Shown here: positions 27,674 through 35,463 of the stretch, in pieces | Position numbering within the stretch: position 1 is the first letter of the stretch | Layout: each line of letters starts with the position of its first letter | Assembly: GCF_900217235.1 (NCBI RefSeq) | Contig: NZ_LT907975.1 | Span: 3,323,001 to 3,387,000 of the forward strand | DNA: 64,000 nt | Reading direction: 5' to 3' | Origin: Pseudodesulfovibrio profundus | Lineage (GTDB): Bacteria; Desulfobacterota; Desulfovibrionia; Desulfovibrionales; Desulfovibrionaceae | Position numbers and translations under genes: made by a program | The notes under the pieces: model-generated | The model's database searches: none | Seen by the model: the letters and a program-made list of their open reading frames with translations, nothing else | What the model was told of the DNA's origin: nothing

Positions 27674-29638
27674 TCAGCCGGTTATGGCATCATTGGCACT
27701 ACCTGTCTCGGGTTGCGAGACTGGCAGGCAAACATGAAAATGTGTTCCTTTGCCCACGGTGGAATCGACGGTGATGGTCCCATAGTGGCGCTCGATGATC
27801 TGGTTCGAGATGAACAGACCGATGCCTGTGCCGTTGGCGCCTTTAGATGAAAAGAAGAGGGTGAACATGTTTTCTCTCGTGTCGTCATCCATCCCCGTAC
27901 CGTTGTCCGTTATTTCAAAATGGACGGTGGTTTCATCGGCATGCACCTTGAATCGTACGCAGTGCTCTTCCTTGGATCGGTCAAAGGTGCAGGCATCAAC
28001 GGCGTTCTCCGCGAAATTGACCAGAGCGGACGACAGGGCTCCTGTATCCGCTACAAAACGAGTGTCTTTCTGGTTGAAATTCTTGATGAAGGCGATGCCA
28101 TGTTGGTCAGCCTTGGCCTCGACTATTGCAGCAAGGTCATCGGCAAATGTGCCAAGGGTGGTTTCCTGTAGTTCCATCTCTCGGGACTTCGTATAATAAA
28201 GGATGTCCATGACCATCTTCTTCATGTGCCCAAGGCGGTGCTTGACGACCTTCCATCCCTTTTCAACGCGTTCCGGGTCGCCTTTTTTCAAGCCGGAATC
28301 CACACGATAGACACCGCCATCAAGGGCAGTCAGCAAACCTTTCACACCATGTGACATGGAACCAAGCATGATACCGAGACTTGTGAGCTGGTCTTGGAGC
28401 TTTCGGATAGTGGTAATGTTGGTGGAAACTTCGAGTACGTGCTCTATCTCACCGGATTCATTGTAGACAGGGGCTGTCCAGACGAGGATGTTGTACTGCT
28501 CGCCGGATTTGGAGGTCACTACGGTTTCACGTTGGTGACGCTCTCCGTCGGCAAAGGTTTTCTGAACCGGACATTCTTCGCAAATCGCGTCACGATTTTT
28601 GTACGCCTGATGGCAGGTCCTGCCCCGGTCAAAACCAAAATCGCGCATGAAGTGTTCGTTGGCCTCCACAATGCGCATGTCCCGATCCTGAAGGGTGATG
28701 TAGCAGGGGACCTGATTGAACAGGTGCTGGTATTTGCGCTGTGCAAATGTCAGCTCTTTTTGCAGCCGATTCACTTCGGAAATATCAACAGCCACTTCCA
28801 GAATCAGCGAAACCTTGCCATCATGTCCTTTGATGGGAGCGGTGTATACCACCGCGGGGAACTCGGTCCCGTCCTCCCCTATCAATGTGGCAGAACCTCG
28901 TCCCCCGGTTTTGGTGGCAATAGCTTCGTAGGCGGGACAACTGCCCTGCCCGGAAAAGTGACTGTAAACGGTGCGGCTGGACTGGCCCACAAGGTCACCA
29001 AATCGTTTCTCGAACAAACCGTTAGCGGTGACGATCTTGAGATCGGACGAGTGGATGGAAATGAAACAGGGCAACTCGTTGAACAGGCCGGATTCGTCGA
29101 CATCCTCAGAGATGATGGACATGGCGCTGGTCAGACCGTCCACGATCTGCTCGGCAGCTGTCTGGCGTTCCAGCTCGATAACACGAGCCGTTTTTTCCTC
29201 TACCAGCCGCTCAAGATGCTCGGTGTAGTTACGAACCTGTCGCTTCAACCGCAACTTTTCGGTTACCTTTTCGAGTGATATGGCAAGGATGTCGTCGTCG
29301 ATGGGCTTGGTGATGAAGTCGGCTGCCCGGTATTTGAGGGACTCAATGGCGAGTTTCATGTCGCCGTGACCGGAGATCATGATCACTTCGACGTCATCGT
29401 CTTCCGCTTTGAGGGCACGCAGCAGTTCAATGCCGTTCATGACTGGCATCTTGATGTCGGTCAGGACGATGTCGGGGCGTTGTTCGCGAAAGGAATCAAG
29501 CGCTGTTTTGCCGTTTTCGGCTGTACGCACCAGATAGCCGAGATCGCTCAGAAGCATTCCGAGCAATTCACGAATATCTTCCTCGTCATCCACGAGCAGG
29601 ATGGTAAAGGGGGAGGTATCGTTGGAAGCTGCGTGCAT
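27674..29638 (-). CDS. Hybrid protein: receiver, two PAS domains, histidine kinase
   Basis: The 654-residue cytoplasmic protein begins with a receiver domain (phospho-acceptor Asp in Val-Leu-Thr-Asp-Ile-Lys-Met-Pro), then a coiled segment, two PAS domains, a phospho-acceptor region with Ser-Met-Ser-His-Gly, and HATPase_c with Asn-x3-Asn-Ala-Val-Asp-Ala and Gly-Thr-Gly-Ile-Gly-Leu. The second PAS repeats the Cys...Cys-x2-Cys-Pro-Val motif of the neighbouring kinase. The N-terminal receiver implies control by an upstream kinase. It sits between the CheY-like receiver and the haem kinase on the same strand. Confidence 0.9.
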   Translation of the reverse strand: MHAASNDTSPFTILLVDDEEDIRELLGMLLSDLGYLVRTAENGKTALDSFREQRPDIVLTDIKMPVMNGIELLRALKAEDDDVEVIMISGHGDMKLAIESLKYRAADFITKPIDDDILAISLEKVTEKLRLKRQVRNYTEHLERLVEEKTARVIELERQTAAEQIVDGLTSAMSIISEDVDESGLFNELPCFISIHSSDLKIVTANGLFEKRFGDLVGQSSRTVYSHFSGQGSCPAYEAIATKTGGRGSATLIGEDGTEFPAVVYTAPIKGHDGKVSLILEVAVDISEVNRLQKELTFAQRKYQHLFNQVPCYITLQDRDMRIVEANEHFMRDFGFDRGRTCHQAYKNRDAICEECPVQKTFADGERHQRETVVTSKSGEQYNILVWTAPVYNESGEIEHVLEVSTNITTIRKLQDQLTSLGIMLGSMSHGVKGLLTALDGGVYRVDSGLKKGDPERVEKGWKVVKHRLGHMKKMVMDILYYTKSREMELQETTLGTFADDLAAIVEAKADQHGIAFIKNFNQKDTRFVADTGALSSALVNFAENAVDACTFDRSKEEHCVRFKVHADETTVHFEITDNGTGMDDDTRENMFTLFFSSKGANGTGIGLFISNQIIERHYGTITVDSTVGKGTHFHVCLPVSQPETGSANDAITG

Positions 29639-29727
29639 GAAGACGTCCCGTTTTTAAAGCCGCACGCAGGCAGGTGCGTGGCCTGCGTGCGGCATATTGT
29701 GGGCAGCTTGCTGCCACTTCTCATCAG

Positions 29728-30081
29728 TTAGGCAAGCAGGGTGCTGAGGTGGCCCAGCAATGCATCGCCGTCGATGGGTTTGGTGATGACCGGCACGGAT
29801 TTGTGCAATGCCGGAGGACGCGGCCCTACGCCGCTGATCACCACCACGGGAGTATCTTTGAGAGATTCGTTTTTACGGAGACCCGCGTAGAACAGGGTGC
29901 CGCCTTTTTCAGGCATGTCCATGTCCAGGGTCACAAGATCAGGTTTTTCGGATTCCAGCTTTTCCAACCCCTCGGCACCATTGAATGCAGAGACAGTTTC
30001 AAAGTCGTTATCCTGCAGAAAATCTTCCAGGAACTCCACGATTGCGGGATCATCGTCGATGATCAAAACTTTCTTAGCCAT
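29728..30081 (-). CDS. Single-domain CheY-like response regulator
   Basis: The 117-residue receiver has paired Asp-Asp near the start, the acceptor Asp in Val-Thr-Leu-Asp-Met-Asp-Met-Pro, a Val-Val-Ile-Ser-Gly turn and a Lys-Pro-Ile-Asp end. There is no output domain. A CGAGG ribosome site precedes the ATG. It heads a three-gene signalling set and is probably a phosphotransfer partner of the two kinases. Confidence 0.88.
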   Translation of the reverse strand: MAKKVLIIDDDPAIVEFLEDFLQDNDFETVSAFNGAEGLEKLESEKPDLVTLDMDMPEKGGTLFYAGLRKNESLKDTPVVVISGVGPRPPALHKSVPVITKPIDGDALLGHLSTLLA

Positions 30082-30417
30082 ATCAAACCTCGTATGAATT
30101 GGAGCCGCGGCTGAGTATGAAACCTAGCCTTGATGAACGGGGCCGTGACTCATGAATGTCATTTTCCGGAGCTGGTGCTGTTTCAAAAAGCAAGTAACTT
30201 GCGCGAGCTGGTCAGGGATGAGCGAACAGTGTCGTTCGCTCGGCCATGACCAACCCGCGCCCGCGAGGGGCCCATGCCGCTGAAGCCAGCTCCACGCTTC
30301 CTTTGCAAGCAAAGACGCAGCATGGGCCGTCGCGGAGTCCTGGCAAGGCCAGAACAATTTCGGTCGTATTTCAATGTGCGGGCGGTTCGCGTGGAACCGC
30401 CCGCGCAGGTTGTCAGA
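30082..30417. other. 336-bp intergenic region with GC-rich hairpin
   Basis: No convincing gene. A perfect 10-bp stem (GCGGGCGGTT / AACCGCCCGC) at 30378-30404 lies just downstream of the DUF1641 gene and may end that operon, although no clear T-run follows. The rest would hold the promoter of the CheY-like gene. Confidence 0.5.
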
Positions 30418-31146
30418 TTACTTGGATGCTTTTTTAGTCTCGGCAGCTTCCGCGGCCATTGCAGCTTTTTCAGCAGCCTTTTCATCCACTTTGGGGACTT
30501 CCAGACCGATCTTGCCAAGGGTCTTGGTCATTTCGAGCATGACACCCAGGCCGCGCTTGGCGTCCTTGGAGGCCATACCGGAGACCATGCCGATGGGACC
30601 GGTGGGCTTGACTTCCGTGAGATCCAGTTCGGAGAACGCATTGGCTGCGCCTTCGATCATCATGCGGACCTTCGGATCACCGAGCTTCTCGAGCATACCG
30701 ATGAGGAAGACGAAGGAGTCGCCCATGTTTCTGAGGTTTTCCGGGCCGTAGGTCTCAGCGACCTGAGCACGGATTTCAATCATTGCACGGTAGGTGTCGA
30801 AAACGCCGCGCTGTTCCAGGGAGTCCATGTACTGAATCAACTGGGGCACGGAAGAGTGCATCAGCGGTTCAATGGTCTTCCACAGGTCAATGGCGTCTTC
30901 CATCTTATCCAGCATGTAGGTCATGTTCTTGAAAGAGACCATGGCCTTCTTGATGAACTCGGTGAGATCCTCAAGCTGGAAACCGTGCTCAATGCTGCCG
31001 AACTCGTGCATCAGAACTTTGAAGCCGTCATGTACGATCGGCGACAGGTCGTTCTTCAACTCTTCGGTAGCTTTGGCGCGTTCCGTCAGGAACGCGATAT
31101 TTTCCTCGATCTTGTCGAGGCGTTCCATAATGGCTTCGTTTGTCAT
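30418..31146 (-). CDS. DUF1641 protein, partner of the SQR-like flavoprotein
   Basis: The 242-residue helical protein matches DUF1641 (Met-x-Arg-Leu-Asp-Lys-Ile-Glu-Glu-Asn, and a C-terminal Gly-Pro-Ile-Gly-Met block) and ends in an Ala/Lys-rich tail. Genes of this family often follow sulfide:quinone reductase-like flavoproteins, as here with an 18-base gap. Function is not established. Confidence 0.82.
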   Translation of the reverse strand: MTNEAIMERLDKIEENIAFLTERAKATEELKNDLSPIVHDGFKVLMHEFGSIEHGFQLEDLTEFIKKAMVSFKNMTYMLDKMEDAIDLWKTIEPLMHSSVPQLIQYMDSLEQRGVFDTYRAMIEIRAQVAETYGPENLRNMGDSFVFLIGMLEKLGDPKVRMMIEGAANAFSELDLTEVKPTGPIGMVSGMASKDAKRGLGVMLEMTKTLGKIGLEVPKVDEKAAEKAAMAAEAAETKKASK

Positions 31147-31164
31147 AATATTGCCTCCGCCTGG

Positions 31165-32400
31165 TTATTTGCCTGCCATGTGGCGCATCTTACCAGCCAT
31201 GAACATCTGCGGTTCCAGCGGCAGCTCGTGTCCCTTCAGCATCAGGTTGAAGTACGCCCATTTGAACATCATCTTGCCCCAGTAGTTCTGGTGGTTTTCA
31301 CCCAGCAGGGCGAAGGGTCCGAGACCGGGGAACGGGTACTTACCAGGCAGCGGCTCAACATCGTAGTTGAAGTCGATGAGGTAGGCTTTCTCGTAACCGG
31401 AAACGATGAAGCAGGTGGAGTGACCGTCGTATTCGGGACGGGGCTCTTCGCCATCGATTTCGCGCAGGAGGTTGTCGACAACGATGTCGGCCTCGTAGTG
31501 AGCAACGGAACCGGCCTTGGAGGTCGGGCAGTTGGTGGCGTCACCGATGATGTACATGTTCTCGAACTGAGCGGACTTCAGGGTGTGCTTGTCGGTGTCC
31601 ATGTAGCCCATGGGATCGGCAATGCCGGAATCGATGAGCACCTGGGCGCCGAAGTTCGGCGGAATGGCGACGAGCAGGTCGTAGGGGATTTCTTCGCCCA
31701 TGACGTCTTCGATGACTTTCTTGCCAACGTTGACGTTGTCGATGGTGAAGTTCGGGGTGACTTTGATGTTCTTCTCATCGCAGACACGGCCGAGGATCTC
31801 TGCAGCCACCGGCTTGGTGAATGCACCGGTCAGTGGGGTGACCAGTTCGATTTCGATGTTGTCACGAACGCCGTTGACGGTGAAGAACCAGTCAGCGAGG
31901 TACACGAATTCCAGCGGAGCAACCGGGCACTTGATAGGCATTTCAGCGATGTTCAGAACAACGCGGCCTTCCTTCATGTACTTCCACTTCTTGAAGAGAG
32001 CTTCTGCTCCGTCAGGGGTGTAGAAGTCGTGGATGTCACCACGCCAGTCGTCCATCATACCGTCGATTTCGTCGGGCATGATGCGGCAACCGGTACCAAC
32101 AACGCACCAGTCGTATTCGTACTTGCCACCGGAGCAGGTGACGACTTTCTTCTCAGGGTCGACGTTGGTGATGGTGTCCTGGACAAAGTCGACGCCGTGC
32201 AGGAAGTCGGCCTTGGGCTTTTCGCAATCATCCAGAGTGTAGATTCCGAAAGGAACGAACAGCCAACCGGCCTGGTAGTGATGCTTCCAATCACGATCGA
32301 TGACAGTGATTTTCCATTCTTTCGGATCCAATTTCTCGCGCATCTTCGTCGCGACCATGGTTCCGCCGGCACCGGCGCCGAGAATAACCAGTTTTTTCAT
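31165..32400 (-). CDS. Sulfide:quinone oxidoreductase-like flavoprotein
   Basis: The 411-residue protein has an N-terminal FAD motif (Gly-Ala-Gly-Ala-Gly-Gly), a Val-Gly-Thr-Gly-Cys-Arg segment, Pro-Ile-Lys-Cys-Pro-Val-Ala-Pro with a conserved SQR-type cysteine, Ile-Gly-Asp-Ala-Thr-Asn-Cys-Pro with a further cysteine, and a C-terminal amphipathic end (Phe-Lys-Trp-Ala-Tyr-Phe-Asn). These features fit the SQR group of membrane-bound flavoproteins that pass electrons from sulfur species to quinone. Substrate direction in a sulfate reducer is not clear. It is in one operon with DUF1641 and the rhodanese-fused flavoprotein. Confidence 0.85.
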   Translation of the reverse strand: MKKLVILGAGAGGTMVATKMREKLDPKEWKITVIDRDWKHHYQAGWLFVPFGIYTLDDCEKPKADFLHGVDFVQDTITNVDPEKKVVTCSGGKYEYDWCVVGTGCRIMPDEIDGMMDDWRGDIHDFYTPDGAEALFKKWKYMKEGRVVLNIAEMPIKCPVAPLEFVYLADWFFTVNGVRDNIEIELVTPLTGAFTKPVAAEILGRVCDEKNIKVTPNFTIDNVNVGKKVIEDVMGEEIPYDLLVAIPPNFGAQVLIDSGIADPMGYMDTDKHTLKSAQFENMYIIGDATNCPTSKAGSVAHYEADIVVDNLLREIDGEEPRPEYDGHSTCFIVSGYEKAYLIDFNYDVEPLPGKYPFPGLGPFALLGENHQNYWGKMMFKWAYFNLMLKGHELPLEPQMFMAGKMRHMAGK

Positions 32401-32487
32401 GCTAGGACTCCTTTAAAAGTGTATTAAACTTACAATCTTCAACCATCCCGGAACCGAGGGGACGGTTTATATCCATTGTTGGTGGGG

Positions 32488-34110
32488 TTAAATTTTCACC
32501 CCGGTCTGTTTGACGGCCGTCATGCCGCCATCCACGTTGGCTACATCGTTGAAGCCAGCGTGCTTGAGCGTCACCTGCGCCTCGTATGAACGAGTGCCGG
32601 TGTTGCACATCAAAACTATTTTCTTTCCCTCGGGAATCTCGCTGAGCCGACGAGCAATCTCCCCCTGGGGGATGTGATTCCAATGGGCTGGGTGGGCCTC
32701 GATAAAAGGCTTTGCATTGCCAAGCTCTCGGCAATCGAGGAAAAAGCTGTCGCCGTTTTCGCGCTCCTGCCAAAGAGCTTCAAATTCGGTAGCGCTGATT
32801 CCTTCGTTAATCCCGGCCAGCATGTTGTCCGCCACGTTGGCAACGGTGTTGATCACGTCCATTGCCGAGGCAAATGGCGGGGAGTAGGCGAGTTCGAGAT
32901 TGGCGATGTCGTCAATGCTTGGGCGCTTGGCAAGGATGGCCGAGACAGAGCTGATTCGACCGCGAAGCGCTTCACCGGATTTGCTCATTCCCTGAATGCC
33001 GAGGACTCGGCGTGTGGGAGCGTCGAAAACCAGTTCCAGAGTCATGAGGTCTGCCTCGGGCATGAAGTGGGCCCGATCAAACTGAATGGCAGTGGCGCTC
33101 ATGGGGGTGAATCCGCATTCGCGTGCGGCATCGACTGTCAATCCTGCACCGGCAACAGTCCTGTCTCCTAGTGTAATGGAGTACGTGCAGATCGGATTGA
33201 ACAGACGGGCTTTTGTGCCTTCCAGCGCTTTGGCGAGAGCTGTGGACTGGCGATGCTCGGTAAATTTGATGCATGTGCCGGGAATGGGCTTCTTGCACAT
33301 GTCGCTGATGAAGGATGCGCAACCGCCGCATGCGTATACATCGTTGATATTGGTTCGCAACTGGCCGTCCACAATGATGCCGCCGACCTTGTCTGTTTCA
33401 AAACCTGCTTCCTGGGCAAGGTAGGAAACAGCCAGACTTGTTTTGGCGTTGATGACCCGGCTTGCTGTGAATTCGCCCTTGTCGGTAGTGACTTTCAGTT
33501 CGCTGCCGACTTCTTCGATCTGTTTCAGAGTGTGATCTTCATGGATGGTGACACCTGATTCGCGCAGGTGGTGGAGCACCATGGCGAACAGATCTTCTGA
33601 CATGGGCTTGCCGAGATGCCCGGTGTTTTGAAGGATGACTTCGATCGAACCTTTCTTGTGCTTGAGGAGCACGGAAACGGTCATGAGAAGGTTCAGGCCG
33701 CTCCCGATAACGAGAGTGGTGCCATCCATGGGGCGCAGACGGGTAGTGTCAACGTGGGACCCGACACGGACTATCCTGGCAATATGGTCGCCCGGGACGT
33801 CAAATTCTTCCGGTGCTGCGCACGCTGCGAAAATAAGCTTGTCGTACGTGATGGAACCTTCAGCACCACTGGCGTGATCTCGGATGATCACTCGCTTGGC
33901 TTCAGTGTCGACTCCAGAAGCGCGCAGGTCTTCGGAAAATTCGATGCCGCGGCCCAGATACCGTTCAAGCACGTCGCAGGAGAATTCAGGAACTGGATTG
34001 AATTCAGGGTAAATAACGATGGCTTCGGTGTCCGGATGTTTGCGTTGGTACTCCATGACACCATTAAGAGCTGCTTCATATGCTCCTATGAGGACTATGC
34101 GTTCTGACAT
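32488..34110 (-). CDS. CoA-disulfide-reductase-like flavoprotein with C-terminal rhodanese domain
   Basis: The 540-residue protein shows a Phe-Ser-Cys-Asp-Val-Leu segment near residue 44, at the place of the CoADR active cysteine, an NAD motif (Val-Ile-Gly-Ser-Gly-Leu), a Cys-Gly-Gly-Cys segment in the FAD-binding part, a dimerisation domain and a rhodanese ending with the active loop Cys-Asn-Thr-Gly-Thr-Arg. The first dinucleotide motif is degenerate (Gly-Ala-Tyr-Glu-Ala-Ala instead of Gly-x-Gly-x-x-Gly). It probably handles persulfide or CoA-persulfide chemistry. It is the first gene of the flavoprotein operon and faces the palindrome array upstream. Confidence 0.82.
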   Translation of the reverse strand: MSERIVLIGAYEAALNGVMEYQRKHPDTEAIVIYPEFNPVPEFSCDVLERYLGRGIEFSEDLRASGVDTEAKRVIIRDHASGAEGSITYDKLIFAACAAPEEFDVPGDHIARIVRVGSHVDTTRLRPMDGTTLVIGSGLNLLMTVSVLLKHKKGSIEVILQNTGHLGKPMSEDLFAMVLHHLRESGVTIHEDHTLKQIEEVGSELKVTTDKGEFTASRVINAKTSLAVSYLAQEAGFETDKVGGIIVDGQLRTNINDVYACGGCASFISDMCKKPIPGTCIKFTEHRQSTALAKALEGTKARLFNPICTYSITLGDRTVAGAGLTVDAARECGFTPMSATAIQFDRAHFMPEADLMTLELVFDAPTRRVLGIQGMSKSGEALRGRISSVSAILAKRPSIDDIANLELAYSPPFASAMDVINTVANVADNMLAGINEGISATEFEALWQERENGDSFFLDCRELGNAKPFIEAHPAHWNHIPQGEIARRLSEIPEGKKIVLMCNTGTRSYEAQVTLKHAGFNDVANVDGGMTAVKQTGVKI

Positions 34111-34817
34111 GCGGATTCCTTCGTGCGTTCTGTGAGTTCGAATGCAACGGCTGGTTGAGTGAGCTGTGTCTCAACGCCGTGTGAGAGGGGAAGTGTATTG
34201 TGCCTGGAATCACAAGCTGCGAAATTTCGACGGAAGCGGAGGGTGAAGCGGGGCAACGCTTCACCATCTCCGCGCATACCGTCATATGTGCCGGGATGAT
34301 TGGGGTCGACGTCGAGGGTTATCTCGCTGAGGGGCTGGAGAAAGGTCTCCGTCGACACCATTAGCCATCCGGCTCTATTAAAGGGAGTAGTCTTGCAGAA
34401 TGCATCTACTGCCCCTTGGTGGGCTATGTAACCCGGCTCCTTGCGGAGTGCGGGCTGTATGGAGCTAATCATCGGCTACCGCCTGAATTGTCGGGACTTT
34501 TGGTCCCATTTCCGCGACCGGACCGCGAGGTCCGCACTCTTCTTGATTGGTTTAATCTAGATTGAATTAATCCAGATTAAATTAATTCGTACCAAATCAA
34601 TCAAGATTGAGTAAGTACGAATTAGCCCGAAAAAATATTGAGTGTCAAGTCAATCTGGAAAAATTTACGGTAGGTATTTTAGATACTTGTGTTGATCGCG
34701 TTTTTGCTTGTCACAAAAATCACAGAATACAGGCATAGAATGCACGCAAAGGATGCGTGTTTTGATAGAAAAAAAGTGGTCGGTGAAAGGAAGTGAAAGG
34801 GGGAAAAAGCGCGTGTC
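34111..34817. other. 707-bp intergenic region upstream of the flavoprotein operon
   Basis: I see no convincing gene; a 125-codon minus-strand frame at 34095-34472 has no family features. The right half is AT-rich and carries the palindrome array at 34552-34624. Downstream of that lies the end of the Rrf2 gene. Confidence 0.5.
34552..34624. promoter_or_regulatory. Operator-like palindrome array, probably for the Rrf2 regulator
   Basis: Two tandem 15-bp near-palindromes, TTAATCTAGATTGAA (34552) and TTAATCCAGATTAAA (34567), stand head to tail at exactly 15-bp spacing. A third, TCAATCAAGATTGAG (34597), is enclosed by a perfect 10-bp inverted repeat, TAATTCGTAC / GTACGAATTA. The array lies between the flavoprotein operon and an Rrf2 gene, so that regulator is the best candidate to bind it. 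Confidence 0.6.
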
Positions 34818-35243
34818 TTAATCGTCGAGTTTGATCCCATCAGGGTCTTTCATAAGGTCGGCCAAAGTGATCGAGTCGAGTTCCTGCTCCAGAACCCGTG
34901 ATGCTCGCTGCCACACCTTGCGAGTCAGACAGATTGGGGACCGTTTGCAGAGTCCGTCATCGGTCACACAGTCGGTAAGGCTGATACCGCCTTCCATGAT
35001 TCTGACGATTTCACCAACGGTAATTTTTGCTGGGTCCTGATTGAGAATGTGTCCACCGGCTGCACCTCGAACTGATGTGATCAATTCGGCTTTCTTTAGA
35101 GGGCGAAGGATCTGTTCTATGAACTGAACGGTTATCCCGGTTGATTCAGAGAGGATGGTAGTACGCTGCGGTGAATCGGTCTCACGCAGAGCAAGGTCCA
35201 ACAGGAGCCGTGTTGCGTAGCGGGATCGTGCGGATAATTTCAT
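34818..35243 (-). CDS. Rrf2-family Fe-S transcriptional regulator
   Basis: The 141-residue protein begins Met-Lys-Leu-Ser-x-Arg-Ser-Arg-Tyr-Ala, the Rrf2 signature, with a winged helix and recognition segment (Ile-Glu-Gln-Ile-Leu-Arg-Pro-Leu-Lys). Three cysteines in a Cys-x6-Cys-x5-Cys array, about residues 92-105, match the cluster site of IscR-like members, so it probably senses Fe-S or sulfur/redox status. It is transcribed toward the palindrome array and may control the flavoprotein operon beyond it. Confidence 0.9.
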   Translation of the reverse strand: MKLSARSRYATRLLLDLALRETDSPQRTTILSESTGITVQFIEQILRPLKKAELITSVRGAAGGHILNQDPAKITVGEIVRIMEGGISLTDCVTDDGLCKRSPICLTRKVWQRASRVLEQELDSITLADLMKDPDGIKLDD

Positions 35244-35407
35244 TGTTCTCGATATGGTATCAGTTATCGGCCTGCAGGATTGCTTGCCTCCTACACAGAT
35301 TGTAATTGACTAAAATAATCAGGAAAATGAGTCAAGCATGCGTTGATCAAATCTGGGTATCTTCTAGGGGTTTTAAACGCTTGTATATGTTTTGTTGTCG
35401 TTGCTGG

Positions 35408-35447
35408 ATAAGAAAAAGGGGGCACGGAAATCCGTGCCCCCGATTTT
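35408..35447. terminator. Bidirectional terminator after the glycerol ABC operon
   Basis: The GGGGGCACGGA / TCCGTGCCCCC stem has an A-run on the left, so it ends in a T-run on the minus strand, and a TTTTT run on the right. It lies 16 bases beyond the glpV stop. Confidence 0.85.
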
Positions 35448-35463
35448 TAATTATCAATGCCAA

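Noticed and set aside
30274-32427. Long plus-strand open frame of 717 codons
   Set aside because: It is antisense to the SQR-like and DUF1641 genes, which have clear motifs. GC-rich codon use leaves the opposite frame open.
34095-34472. 125-codon minus-strand frame upstream of the flavoprotein operon
   Set aside because: No family features and no ribosome site; it overlaps the start of the rhodanese-fused gene.
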